From Treponema sp. UBA6852 (lineage in GTDB: Bacteria > Spirochaetota > Spirochaetia > Treponematales > Treponemataceae): a DNA stretch of 32,731 nt. Position 1 is the stretch's first letter; every line of letters starts with the position of its first letter. The notes beneath the pieces were generated by a model. It was not told where the DNA came from and did no database searches. It saw only the letters and a list, made by a program, of their open reading frames with translations. A program made the translations under genes and the position numbers. Where the stretch lies: contig DKDI01000012.1 in NCBI GenBank assembly GCA_002449305.1, positions 1-32,731 of the forward strand. Reading direction: 5' to 3'. Positions 7,457 to 15,312 of the stretch are shown here, piece by piece.

Positions 7457-8221
7457 ATGGGAGTCTTTATGAACGATAAAGGACTTTTTTATTGGGTTTG
7501 GTTTATCTTTAAAAATTATTGGAGCTACTTTCTAAAAGGAACGGTTCTTACTCTTGAAATTGCAATCATCGGTACAATCCTTGGTTATGTTTTAGGATTT
7601 GCCATTGGATTGGTTCAGGCTACACCAGTTTCCAAAGGCGACAATCTAGTGCATAAAATAGGTTTTAGCGTGTTAAAGCCTGTTTGCTCTGTTTTTGTTG
7701 CAATTTTCCGCGGAACTCCAATGATGGTTCAGGCAATGGTTTTTTATTACGGCTTAAAAAATGCCGGAGTGGATGTTTCGCCGTTTTTAGCTTCTTTAAT
7801 TGTTTTAATGATGAATACCGGAGCTTATATGGCGGAAACTGTCCGTGGAGGAATTATTTCTATTGATAAAGGTCAGTTTGAAGGTGGATTTGCGTTGGGA
7901 ATGAGCCACACAAAGACAATGTTTGCGGTAATTCTTCCGCAGGCGTTTAGAAATATTGTTCCAGAGATGGTCAACCAGTTTTTGACCAACTTAAAAATGA
8001 CTTCAGTTTTGAATGTTATTGGCGTTTACGAACTTTATTTTGCGACAAAAAGCGCGGCTGGAATTTATTACCGCTACTTTGAATCTTATATTATTTGTGC
8101 AATTTTCTATTTTATCATTTGTACAGTCTTTACAAAGATTCTTAAAGTTGTGGAAAAGAAGGCTTTTCAGCAAAAGGATTATGAGCTTGCTGTTGAGTAT
8201 ATGAGCGGAGCAGCTGAATAA
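7457..8221 (+). CDS. Polar amino-acid ABC transporter permease
   Basis: This 254-residue integral membrane protein has about five hydrophobic segments and the HisM/GlnP-type permease signature: TGAYMAETVRGGI followed by the EAA-like loop EGGFALGMSHTKTMFAVILPQ, which docks on the ATPase. It forms the channel for the substrate delivered by the lipoprotein at 6435; a single permease gene implies a homodimer. ATG at 7457 has GCGGAG 5 nt upstream; the ATG at 7469 with GGGAG is an equally credible start. It ends 14 bp before the ATPase. Confidence 0.9.
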   Translation: MGVFMNDKGLFYWVWFIFKNYWSYFLKGTVLTLEIAIIGTILGYVLGFAIGLVQATPVSKGDNLVHKIGFSVLKPVCSVFVAIFRGTPMMVQAMVFYYGLKNAGVDVSPFLASLIVLMMNTGAYMAETVRGGIISIDKGQFEGGFALGMSHTKTMFAVILPQAFRNIVPEMVNQFLTNLKMTSVLNVIGVYELYFATKSAAGIYYRYFESYIICAIFYFIICTVFTKILKVVEKKAFQQKDYELAVEYMSGAAE

Positions 8222-8235
8222 ACAGGAGCTTTTTT

Positions 8236-8997
8236 ATGGAAGAAAAAGAAACTAAAAACTGTGAACCGATTTTAAGGGTTGAGCATCTTGTAAAAAAATT
8301 TGGAAATCACGAAGTTTTAAAAGATTTGGATTTTACCGTAAATAAAGGCGAAGTTGTCTGCGTAATCGGTTCGTCTGGTTCTGGAAAATCAACAATGCTT
8401 CGGTGCATAAACGGGCTGGAACTAAAAACCAGCGGAAAAATCATTTTTAATGGAAAAGAAGTCGGCACAAACTCAAAGGAACTTGCGAAATTCCGCACAA
8501 GAGTTGGAATGGTTTTTCAGTCATTTAATCTTTTTAATAATATGACAGTTCTTCAGAATTGTATGGCAGGAACAACAAAAGTTCTAAAAATGAAAAAAGA
8601 AGAGGCTGAATTTCTTGCGATAAAATATCTGCGGAAAGTTGGAATGGCTCCGTATATCAATGCTCATCCAGCGCAACTTTCAGGCGGTCAAAAGCAACGG
8701 GTTGCAATCGCCCGCGCATTGACAATGCAGCCAGAAATGCTCTTGTTTGATGAACCGACTAGCGCGCTTGACCCGGAGATGGTTGGAGAAGTCCTAAACG
8801 TAATGAAAGATTTGGCGCAAGAAGGGCTGACAATGATGATTGTTACGCATGAAATGGCTTTTGCAAAAGATGTTTCAACTCGTACGATTTTTATGGATCA
8901 AGGTTTTATTGTAGAAAATGATTCTCCGGATGTTATTTTTACAAATCCAAAAACGCCAAGAATGAAAGAATTCTTAAAAAGATATATGGAGGCATAA
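8236..8997 (+). CDS. Polar amino-acid ABC transporter ATP-binding protein
   Basis: This 253-residue ABC ATPase of the GlnQ/HisP class powers the transporter of the two preceding genes. Walker A GSSGSGKS is at residues 45-52, then a Q-loop (VFQSFNLF), the signature LSGGQKQRVAIARAL near residue 149, Walker B LLFDEPTSALDP, and the switch His in IVTHEM. Length is normal for the family. AGGAG precedes the ATG. It ends the transporter operon; hairpins follow from 8998. Confidence 0.95.
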   Translation: MEEKETKNCEPILRVEHLVKKFGNHEVLKDLDFTVNKGEVVCVIGSSGSGKSTMLRCINGLELKTSGKIIFNGKEVGTNSKELAKFRTRVGMVFQSFNLFNNMTVLQNCMAGTTKVLKMKKEEAEFLAIKYLRKVGMAPYINAHPAQLSGGQKQRVAIARALTMQPEMLLFDEPTSALDPEMVGEVLNVMKDLAQEGLTMMIVTHEMAFAKDVSTRTIFMDQGFIVENDSPDVIFTNPKTPRMKEFLKRYMEA

Positions 8998-9035
8998 AAT
9001 AAAAATAGCCAAAAATGGCGTTTGTTTTTATTTTT
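8998..9035 (+). terminator. Terminator after the ABC transporter operon
   Basis: AATAAAAA (8998-9005) pairs with TTTTTATT (9025-9032), with GCC/GGC (9008-9010 with 9017-9019) inside, followed by further T. It begins one base after the ATPase stop. Confidence 0.6.
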
Positions 9036-9038
9036 ATT

Positions 9039-9128
9039 AAGTTTGCGTTGCAAACTTATTTATAAACTGCAATTTCTCACTTTGTTGCGAAATTGCAATA
9101 AAAACTCAAATCGAAAGTTGAAACTTTC
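9039..9128. repeat. Three successive short hairpins
   Basis: AAGTTTGC (9039-9046) pairs with GCAAACTT (9050-9057). TGCAATTTC (9068-9076) pairs with GAAATTGCA (9089-9097). GAAAGTT (9113-9119) pairs with AACTTTC (9122-9128). All stems are perfect. The region contains no gene and sits between the transporter terminator and the kinase-like gene, suggesting a composite of small palindromic repeats. Confidence 0.6.
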
Positions 9129-9152
9129 TCATTGACTTTTTATGGAGGAAAT

Positions 9153-9833
9153 ATGAGTGCAGAAAATTATACAATCACAATTGCAAGAGGATTTGGTTCA
9201 GGCGGAAAAGAAATTGCTTCAACTGTTGCAAAGGAACTTGGAATCCACTGTTACGAAAACCGAATTTTAACGTTGGCATCGCAATTAAGCGGAATTGACC
9301 GCCAGCTTTTTGAGGAAGTAAACGAAAAGCTTCATCAGAAACATTCTGGAATCACATCGCTTTTACGTGGACTTCCAAGGCGGACAGTTGCAACTCCAGA
9401 AAAGAAAAAGTTTGCAAGCGATGATCAGCTTTACGAATATGAAAAACAAATTATCGAGGAACTTGCAAATACAGAAAGCTGCGTAATTGTCGGAAAGGCT
9501 GCGGATTGGGTTTTAAAAGACCGTGAGCGAGTCCTAAGCGTTTATATCGAAGCACCACGTTCATTTTGCCGTCCAAGAATCATGAAGCAGATGGGAGTAA
9601 CAGCTGAAACGGCGGATATTTCAATTTCTGAAACAGATAAGTACCGCGCGGAATATTACGAATATTACACGGGCGGAAACTATTGGACAAATCCAGTTAA
9701 TTACGATTTGACTTTGAATACAGCCAGACTTGGAATTGATGGTTGTGTTGATATTATAAAGCACGCTTTGTTCACAAAGTTTCCAGATTTAATATCAGAA
9801 GCAAAATCAGAATCTAAGCCAAAATCTGAATAA
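9153..9833 (+). CDS. Cytidylate kinase-like family protein
   Basis: This 226-residue protein resembles the cytidylate-kinase-like family (Pfam Cytidylate_kin2). It has a P-loop-like segment ARGFGSGGKEI at residues 11-21, and the central part reads CVIVGKAADWVLKDR. Members are widespread in anaerobes but most have no proven substrate; a true housekeeping Cmk role is doubtful because the sequence is divergent. The ATG at 9153 follows TGGAGGAA; an upstream in-frame TTG (9132) lacks one. The stop lies 16 bp before the alcohol dehydrogenase, so the two are probably co-transcribed. Confidence 0.75.
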   Translation: MSAENYTITIARGFGSGGKEIASTVAKELGIHCYENRILTLASQLSGIDRQLFEEVNEKLHQKHSGITSLLRGLPRRTVATPEKKKFASDDQLYEYEKQIIEELANTESCVIVGKAADWVLKDRERVLSVYIEAPRSFCRPRIMKQMGVTAETADISISETDKYRAEYYEYYTGGNYWTNPVNYDLTLNTARLGIDGCVDIIKHALFTKFPDLISEAKSESKPKSE

Positions 9834-9849
9834 ATAATTGGAGGTCGTT

Positions 9850-11013
9850 ATGTTTACATATCATATTCCGACAAAAGTTTACTTTGGAAAAGGACAGCTT
9901 GAAAATTTAGGGAATGTCGCAAAATCTTATGGAAAAAGAATTCTTTTGGTTTACGGTGGCGGTTCAATAAAAAAAACAGGCGTTTATGATTCAGTCTGCG
10001 GATATTTAAAGAAATCTGGAATGGAAATTTTCGAATGTTCAGGAATTGAGCCGAATCCAAAAGTTGGGTCTGTCCGCAAAGGAATTGAAATATGTAAACA
10101 GAATAAAATTGATGTTGTTTTAGCAGTTGGCGGCGGTTCTGTAATGGACGCTTCAAAATTTATTTCGATTGGTTCTTGCGTTGATTTTGATGTGTGGGAT
10201 TTTATTGCAAAAAAACTGCCGGTTGAAAAAGCCCTTCCGCTCCTTTGCGTTTTAACCATTTCTGCAACCGGTTCGGAAATGGATAACACCGCGGTTTTGA
10301 ACAATTCTGCAACGCAGGATAAACTTGCTTTAATCAATGACAAGTTGTTTCCAGTAGCATCGTTCTGCGACCCGGCTTTAACTTATTCAGTTGGGAAATA
10401 CCAGACAGCTTGCGGCAGCGCGGACATTCTTAGCCATTTGTTTGAAGTCTATTTTAATTTTAATCAGGATTTGTATATGCTCGACACTCAAATGGAAGGA
10501 ATGATGAAAACAGTCTTTAAGTATGCGCCGATTGCCTTAAAAGAGCCGGAAAATTATGAAGCACGGGCGAATCTGATGTGGACTTCAAGCTGGGCGATAA
10601 ACGGCTATATTTACGGTTGTAACAAAAAACCTTGGAGCTGCCATGCGATGGAACATCAGCTGAGCGGAGTTTACGATATTACGCACGGATTGGGACTTGC
10701 AATTTTAACTCCTCATTGGATGGAATATGTGCTGGATGAACGAACTTTGCCGAAATTCTATGATTTTGCGGTTAATGTCTGCGGAATTCCAAAAACTGAA
10801 GACAAACTAAAAGTTGCAAAAGAAGGAATTGAATATGTAAAGAATTTCTTTTTTAATCAGCTTGAACTAAAAAATTCTTTGTCTGCAATCGGAATTGATG
10901 ACAAAAATTTTGAAATGATGGCAAAAAAAGCTTGCGGCGCAAATGGATTCATTAATGGCTGGAAAAAACTTTATCCAGAAGATGTCTGTAACATTTACCA
11001 AGCGAGTTTGTAA
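9850..11013 (+). CDS. Iron-containing alcohol dehydrogenase (butanol dehydrogenase-like)
   Basis: This 387-residue Fe-ADH (group III) protein has the NAD(P)-binding GGGSVMD at residues 94-100, the ATGSEMDN segment near 142-149, and metal ligands visible as ADILSHLF, HAMEHQ and YDITHGLGLAIL. It resembles BdhA/YqhD-type aldehyde reductases that reduce aldehydes with NAD(P)H; the exact aldehyde is unknown. The ATG at 9850 has GGAGGTC upstream; an upstream in-frame TTG would put this ribosome site inside the gene. If co-regulated with the upstream catabolic genes, it could dispose of an aldehyde or of reducing equivalents. Confidence 0.9.
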   Translation: MFTYHIPTKVYFGKGQLENLGNVAKSYGKRILLVYGGGSIKKTGVYDSVCGYLKKSGMEIFECSGIEPNPKVGSVRKGIEICKQNKIDVVLAVGGGSVMDASKFISIGSCVDFDVWDFIAKKLPVEKALPLLCVLTISATGSEMDNTAVLNNSATQDKLALINDKLFPVASFCDPALTYSVGKYQTACGSADILSHLFEVYFNFNQDLYMLDTQMEGMMKTVFKYAPIALKEPENYEARANLMWTSSWAINGYIYGCNKKPWSCHAMEHQLSGVYDITHGLGLAILTPHWMEYVLDERTLPKFYDFAVNVCGIPKTEDKLKVAKEGIEYVKNFFFNQLELKNSLSAIGIDDKNFEMMAKKACGANGFINGWKKLYPEDVCNIYQASL

Positions 11014-11051
11014 AAACCTAATGGTTATGCCTTGGAGCATTTTATTTTCTG

Positions 11052-11080
11052 TTGACTGATTTAGCCATTTTTGCTAACAT
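11052..11080 (+). promoter_or_regulatory. Promoter of tRNA-Thr
   Basis: TTGACT (11052-11057), a 17 bp spacer and TAACAT (11075-11080) lie 10 nt before the mature tRNA 5' end. Confidence 0.75.
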
Positions 11081-11090
11081 TCTTTCGCTT

Positions 11091-11163
11091 GCCAACTTAG
11101 CTCACCTGGTAGAGCAGCTCCCTCGTAACGAGCAGGTACTCGGTTCAAGTCCGGGAGTTGGCT
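11091..11163 (+). tRNA. tRNA-Thr (anticodon CGT)
   Basis: A full cloverleaf is visible. The acceptor stem is GCCAACT/AGTTGGC (11091-11097 with 11156-11162) with discriminator T. The D-arm is GCTC...GAGC, the anticodon loop is CTCGTAA (CGT, reading ACG), and the T-arm contains TTCAAGT. The anticodon stem has a C-C mismatch next to the loop, which is unusual. CCA is not encoded. The 3' part from 11143 is duplicated downstream. Confidence 0.93.
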
Positions 11164-11170
11164 AAAGTAT

Positions 11171-11208
11171 AAGACCACACTAAAAATAAAGTGTGGTCTT
11201 TGTTTTTT
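11171..11208 (+). terminator. Terminator of tRNA-Thr
   Basis: A perfect 10 bp stem, AAGACCACAC (11171-11180) with GTGTGGTCTT (11191-11200), is followed by six T (11203-11208). Confidence 0.9.
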
Positions 11209-11365
11209 ATGGAAAACTTGAACCGAGTACCGAAACGAACGCCGACCAAATGGGAGGAAAAGTCGGCAAGGATGCCGACGTAAGTGAGTGAAGGCGTCCG
11301 AAAGGAGATGGCATGGAAGCCGGCGACTGGAGGAATCGAGTTCAAGTCCGGGAGTTGGCTAAAGT

Positions 11366-11405
11366 ATAAGACTGCACTAAAAATAAAGTGTGGTCTTTAT
11401 TTTTT
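11366..11405 (+). terminator. Second, decayed copy of the tRNA terminator
   Basis: AAGACTGCAC (11368-11377) and GTGTGGTCTT (11388-11397) form the same stem as at 11171 but with two weakened positions, followed by six T (11400-11405). It includes the stop codon of the converging trkH gene and may act as its terminator region. Confidence 0.65.
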
Positions 11406-12839
11406 CCAGTAAGCTGGTGTAAGAAAAATAAAGAGTGTAAAAAGTTCCAGACGGCCGGCAATCATTGCAAAACTGTACCACCATTTTATAGGGGCAGCGA
11501 GCCAACCGCAATTATTGCTTGGTCCTAACGCACCAAATGCAGGTCCGCAGTTTCCGAGCATTGTTACAGCTCCTGTAAAAGAAGTTTGCATATCAAGCCC
11601 AAAGAGCGATGTAAAGAATGCTGTTAAAATTACAAAAGAAAAATACAAAAAGAAAAAAGCCGAAACTGAAAAAACAACATCTTTTCTTCCTGCCTGCTGA
11701 TTCAGCCTGATTGAAAAAACTCCGTGCGGATGAATCATTTTTAGTATTTCATTTTTGAACTGCTTGTAAAGAACAACCCATCTTATGACTTTTACTCCGC
11801 CGGAAGTTGAACCGGACATTCCGCCTATGAACAAAAGCATCAAAATTACAATTTGGCTTGCGCTTTTCCATTTTGTGTAGTCGGCTGTGGAAAATCCTGT
11901 TGTTGTCAAAATGCTTGCTGTTTGAAATGCAGAAAATCTGAGCGACTTAAAAAATCCGCCGTAAGAAGAACTTTGAATAATTGCGATTGCGACGATTGAA
12001 GTAACATTTATCCAGATGTATGCTTTTAGCTCCGAGTTGCATTTTATTTCGCTGAAATTCCGTGTGAAAAAATAATAATAAAGTGAAAAATTTATTCCTG
12101 CTAAAAACATAAACGCAAAGCAAATCCATTCGATTGAAGCGGAATTGTATGCGCCGATGCTTGCATTTCTTGTAGAAAATCCGCCTGTTCCCAAAGTTGA
12201 AAATGCGTGGCAAAGTGCGTCTATAAAATCCATTCCCGCAATTTTTAAAAGAGCAGTTTGAACAAGCGTCATTCCAAGGTAAATGAACCAAAGAATTTTT
12301 GCGGTGGTTGTTATTTTAGGCGTGAACTTTCCTTTTTCAGGGCCTGTAGTTTCCGCCTTTATAAGCTGAAATCCGCCGACTCCAAGAACTGGCATAAGCG
12401 CAACCGTAAGTGCCACAATTCCCATTCCGCCAAGCCAATGTGAAAGGCATCTCCATAAATTTATGCTGCGCGGAAGTTTTTCAATTTCAGAAAGAATTGT
12501 TGCGCCTGTTGTTGTGAATCCGCTTACGCTTTCAAAAAATGCATCCGTAAAATTTGGAATTGCTTTGCTAAAGTAAAGCGGAATTGCTCCGAACACGCTT
12601 GCGGAAATCCAGGCGAGTGCGACAGCTGCAAAACTTGATCTTATTGTAAGCCTTGATTTTTTGTTGCGGAAAAAAAATATCGTCATTGAACCTAGAATCA
12701 AGCTTGCAACCATTGGAATTAAAAAAGATGGAAGTACAAAATATTCATGGCAGAAAATTGCCGTTGCGATTGGAATTGAAAATGAAAGTCCAACTATTGA
12801 AATTATAAAAAAAATTATTCTGCAAACTGTAAATGCCAT
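11397..12839 (-). CDS. trkH: Trk-type potassium uptake channel subunit TrkH
   Basis: This 480-residue membrane protein of the TrkH/KtrB family imports K+ across the inner membrane, gated by the TrkA subunit encoded just upstream. The four selectivity-filter loops with their conserved Gly are visible: GFTTTGAT (about residue 110), STLGTGGFST (about 218), LTTTGFSTAD (about 315) and MLGNCGPAFG (about 433). Length is normal. The ATG at 12839 has AGGAA upstream and lies 9 bp after the trkA stop, so the pair is one operon. The stop codon falls inside the duplicated tRNA terminator, so the extreme C-terminus (YWKK) may have been altered by that event. Confidence 0.95.
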   Translation of the reverse strand: MAFTVCRIIFFIISIVGLSFSIPIATAIFCHEYFVLPSFLIPMVASLILGSMTIFFFRNKKSRLTIRSSFAAVALAWISASVFGAIPLYFSKAIPNFTDAFFESVSGFTTTGATILSEIEKLPRSINLWRCLSHWLGGMGIVALTVALMPVLGVGGFQLIKAETTGPEKGKFTPKITTTAKILWFIYLGMTLVQTALLKIAGMDFIDALCHAFSTLGTGGFSTRNASIGAYNSASIEWICFAFMFLAGINFSLYYYFFTRNFSEIKCNSELKAYIWINVTSIVAIAIIQSSSYGGFFKSLRFSAFQTASILTTTGFSTADYTKWKSASQIVILMLLFIGGMSGSTSGGVKVIRWVVLYKQFKNEILKMIHPHGVFSIRLNQQAGRKDVVFSVSAFFFLYFSFVILTAFFTSLFGLDMQTSFTGAVTMLGNCGPAFGALGPSNNCGWLAAPIKWWYSFAMIAGRLELFTLFIFLTPAYWKK

Positions 12840-12848
12840 TGAAAGTTC

Positions 12849-14300
12849 CTATTTGCTGAATTTTTCCAGAATTTTTTTATCTCCAGTTTTTTCTATTATA
12901 ACTAGATGGTCGCCCACAGAAAATGTTGTGTTTCCCTGCGGAAGTTCAAATTTTTCGCTTCCAATTTTCTTTACAAGAAGAATCAGATATTCGCCTGGAC
13001 TTGCAATGTCTTTCAGCTGCTTGCCGATAAATTTGCTTGATGAAGGCAAATCGCATTCCACGATTTCAAATGCACCGTTTGAAACTGTATGAATTCCCGT
13101 TACTGATTTTCCGTGCAGATGGCTTATGATTGAATCAACCAAAGTGTCTCTCATAGGAATTGCGACATCGATTCCAAGCTTTCTGGCAATGTTTCCGAAC
13201 TGGGCCTGGGCAACCAAAGCAATTGTTTTTTCCACTCCAAGAGATTCAAGGTAAGCGGAAACAACCATGTTCAGTTCGTGATTGTGCGTGGCGCAAATTA
13301 CAAGGTTGTACTTTTGAATTCCTTCTTCTTCTATAAACACATCGTCTGTGATGTCCGCGTTGAAAATCTGCGCCTGCGGAAATTTTTTTTCAGCTTCCTT
13401 GCAAAGGTTTTTATCGCTGTCTATGATTGTGAATGTCTGAGAAATATTTTTTGTTCCGCTGAAAATTTTTCTTAAAAACGAAACTTTGTCTTTTTCAATA
13501 ATTTTGTCTGCTACGATTGTTCCGATTCTTCCGATTCCAACTAATGCGATTTTTTTTATTGTGTCTGTCTTGATTCCGCAAAGCTCAAGTATGAACGGAA
13601 TGTTTTCTTTTTCAATTATGATTCCGATTCTGTCTCCTGCATTTAAAATCGTTTCGCCGGATGGCAAGGCTGAAATCATGTTGTCTGAATCTTTTTCTTT
13701 TGTTTCCTGATAAACTATAAGAAATTTTTTGTCTGTAAGCGAGCGGATGTTTTTTAATGTGGCTCCATCGAGTTTGCTTCCTTTTTCAATTTGAAGAGCA
13801 ATGATTTCAAAATCACCGTTTTCGCCAAAATCAACTATGTCGCTTATTGCTCCGTGCTCAACAGCTTTTACAATTGCCTGCGCCGCTTCTACATCGGGAT
13901 GAATCATGTAATCAATTCCATAAAGCGGACGATGATTTCCCTTGAAAGTTTCTGCATGCTGGCGCGCTGTTGTGTTTGTGTTTGCATAGTAAGCATAGTT
14001 TCTTACACGCGCAATTTTCAACACATCTGGATAAACAGCGTCCACAAGAGAACAGGTAATCATATTGATTTCATCGCTGTCAGTCAAAGTTACAAGCGCA
14101 TCCATTTTTCCGATTTCAAGTTCTTCCAAAACTTGAAGGTTGTTTCCGTCTGCATTTATAACTTCGCAGTCAAGACGATTGCTTACGTGCTCAACAATGT
14201 CTTCGTTGCTTTCGATTATTTTTACAATGTTGCCTTCGTTTATAAGGCGTTTTGCTAGCTGAACTCCAGTAAAGCCCGCGCCGATTATCATTATGTTCAT
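12849..14300 (-). CDS. trkA: Trk potassium transporter regulatory subunit TrkA
   Basis: This 483-residue cytoplasmic regulator has two RCK halves, each with a nucleotide-binding Rossmann motif: GAGFTG at residues 6-11 and GIGRIG near residue 255. Each is followed by a TrkA-C-type domain. It binds NAD(H)/ATP and gates TrkH. It is slightly longer than E. coli TrkA (458 residues) but similarly organised. The ATG at 14300 has no Shine-Dalgarno; instead a consensus -10 lies 7 nt upstream, indicating a leaderless or nearly leaderless transcript. It is co-transcribed with trkH. Confidence 0.95.
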   Translation of the reverse strand: MNIMIIGAGFTGVQLAKRLINEGNIVKIIESNEDIVEHVSNRLDCEVINADGNNLQVLEELEIGKMDALVTLTDSDEINMITCSLVDAVYPDVLKIARVRNYAYYANTNTTARQHAETFKGNHRPLYGIDYMIHPDVEAAQAIVKAVEHGAISDIVDFGENGDFEIIALQIEKGSKLDGATLKNIRSLTDKKFLIVYQETKEKDSDNMISALPSGETILNAGDRIGIIIEKENIPFILELCGIKTDTIKKIALVGIGRIGTIVADKIIEKDKVSFLRKIFSGTKNISQTFTIIDSDKNLCKEAEKKFPQAQIFNADITDDVFIEEEGIQKYNLVICATHNHELNMVVSAYLESLGVEKTIALVAQAQFGNIARKLGIDVAIPMRDTLVDSIISHLHGKSVTGIHTVSNGAFEIVECDLPSSSKFIGKQLKDIASPGEYLILLVKKIGSEKFELPQGNTTFSVGDHLVIIEKTGDKKILEKFSK

Positions 14301-14307
14301 TGTTTTA

Positions 14308-14337
14308 ATTATACATGAAACCTCGCGCTGTGTTCAA
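14308..14337 (-). promoter_or_regulatory. trkA promoter, leaderless geometry
   Basis: On the minus strand, TTGAAC (14337-14332), an 18 bp spacer and consensus TATAAT (14313-14308) are followed by only 7 nt before the trkA ATG. Transcription should start at or next to the A of the ATG. Confidence 0.75.
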
Positions 14338-14376
14338 TCTAAGAAAATTATGAGGAAATTAAAACCTCTCTTTTTA

Positions 14377-14405
14377 TAGACAGAAAAATCAAGATGAACT
14401 AAAAT
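14377..14405 (+). promoter_or_regulatory. uppP promoter
   Basis: TAGACA (14377-14382), a 17 bp spacer and TAAAAT (14400-14405) lie before a short leader with GGAG (14430-14433). It is divergent from the trkA promoter. Confidence 0.65.
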
Positions 14406-14441
14406 GCTGGCGTATTAAAAATTTATTTTTGGAGATTTAAA

Positions 14442-15275
14442 TTGTCAATTTTTCAAGGAATTGTTTTGGGAGTTCTTCAGGGCATTGCTGAGTTTCTGCC
14501 GATTTCTTCTTCTGGACATTTGATTGTTGCGCAGAATTTATTTGGGCTTGAAGAAGTGCCTCTTTTGTTTGATGTGTTTCTTCATGTTGCAACTTTGCTT
14601 GCCGTTGTTTTGTATTTTAGGAAAAAAATATGGGAGCTGATTTGCAGTTTTGCAAGAATTTTTGTTCCTGTAAAAAATCCTTCCGCCGTCCAGATTGAAA
14701 AAAAAGACGAAGACACAAAATACATTGTTGCTATTATTCTTGCTACTTTTGTTACCGGTGTACTTGGAATTTTTTCTTCAAAAGTCATTTCTGAGATTTC
14801 TGTAAAACTTGTTTGCGCTGGATTTGTTGTTACAGCCTTGCTTTTGATTTTTTCTTCACTTATTGAAAAGAAACATTTATCTTATTCTGAAACTTCTTTG
14901 AAATCTCCGTCCTGGAAGCAGTCTTTGGTAATCGGCTTGGCGCAGGGAATTGGAACTTTGCCTGGAATTTCAAGAAGCGGCTCAACAATTGCGGGCTCTC
15001 TTTTTTGCGGAGTCAAACGAGATGTTGCAGGCGAATTTTCATTTATTGTTTCTATTCCGGCTATTTTGGGTGCGTTTATTCTTGAACTGAAAGATTTGGG
15101 GGAAGTTTCATCTTCGATTGGAGCAGAGCCTGTTATTGCAGGTTGCGCGGCGGCTTTTGCAAGCGGATATATTGCTCTTTCTTGGCTCATGCGCCTTATA
15201 AAAAAAGGCAGGCTTGAATGGTTTGCCTGCTACTTAATTCCTGTTGGAATCTTGGGAATGATTTTCCTTCATTGA
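14442..15275 (+). CDS. uppP: Undecaprenyl-diphosphate phosphatase
   Basis: This 277-residue polytopic membrane enzyme of the UppP/BacA family dephosphorylates undecaprenyl pyrophosphate to recycle the peptidoglycan lipid carrier; overproduction is known to give bacitracin resistance. Both family motifs are intact: EFLPISSSGH at residues 17-26 and GTLPGISRSGST near 169-180. Translation starts at TTG (14442), supported by GGAG 8 nt upstream and alignment of the N-terminus with the family. Other cell-wall genes (murB, a glucosaminidase) lie in the window but not in this operon. Confidence 0.95.
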   Translation: MSIFQGIVLGVLQGIAEFLPISSSGHLIVAQNLFGLEEVPLLFDVFLHVATLLAVVLYFRKKIWELICSFARIFVPVKNPSAVQIEKKDEDTKYIVAIILATFVTGVLGIFSSKVISEISVKLVCAGFVVTALLLIFSSLIEKKHLSYSETSLKSPSWKQSLVIGLAQGIGTLPGISRSGSTIAGSLFCGVKRDVAGEFSFIVSIPAILGAFILELKDLGEVSSSIGAEPVIAGCAAAFASGYIALSWLMRLIKKGRLEWFACYLIPVGILGMIFLH

Positions 15276-15312
15276 CATTTTGAATTTCCAGCTTGACTAG
15301 AACTATTTTCAT

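Larger units (their letters stand above)
11143..11405 (+). repeat. Duplicated tRNA-Thr 3' end and terminator flanking a GC-richer insert
   Basis: Positions 11143-11208 (T-arm, acceptor 3' half, terminator) recur at 11340-11405 with three differences in 66 bases. Between the copies, 11217-11231 is the exact reverse complement of tRNA bases 11135-11149. The rest of the insert (about 11232-11339) is G+C-richer than its surroundings and has internal GCCGAC/GTCGGC repeats (11241-11246 with 11262-11267). The pattern resembles an attachment-site duplication or a recombination scar at a tRNA 3' end. No integrase is present. Confidence 0.8.

Noticed and set aside
11145..11345. Minus-strand open frame of 66 codons across the tRNA-Thr duplication
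   Set aside because: It runs antisense through the tRNA and terminator and has no ribosome site. It is a by-product of the insert.
11143..11405. Second tRNA gene downstream of tRNA-Thr
   Set aside because: The downstream copy has only the T-arm and acceptor 3' half, with no D-arm, anticodon arm or 5' acceptor strand. It is a fragment.
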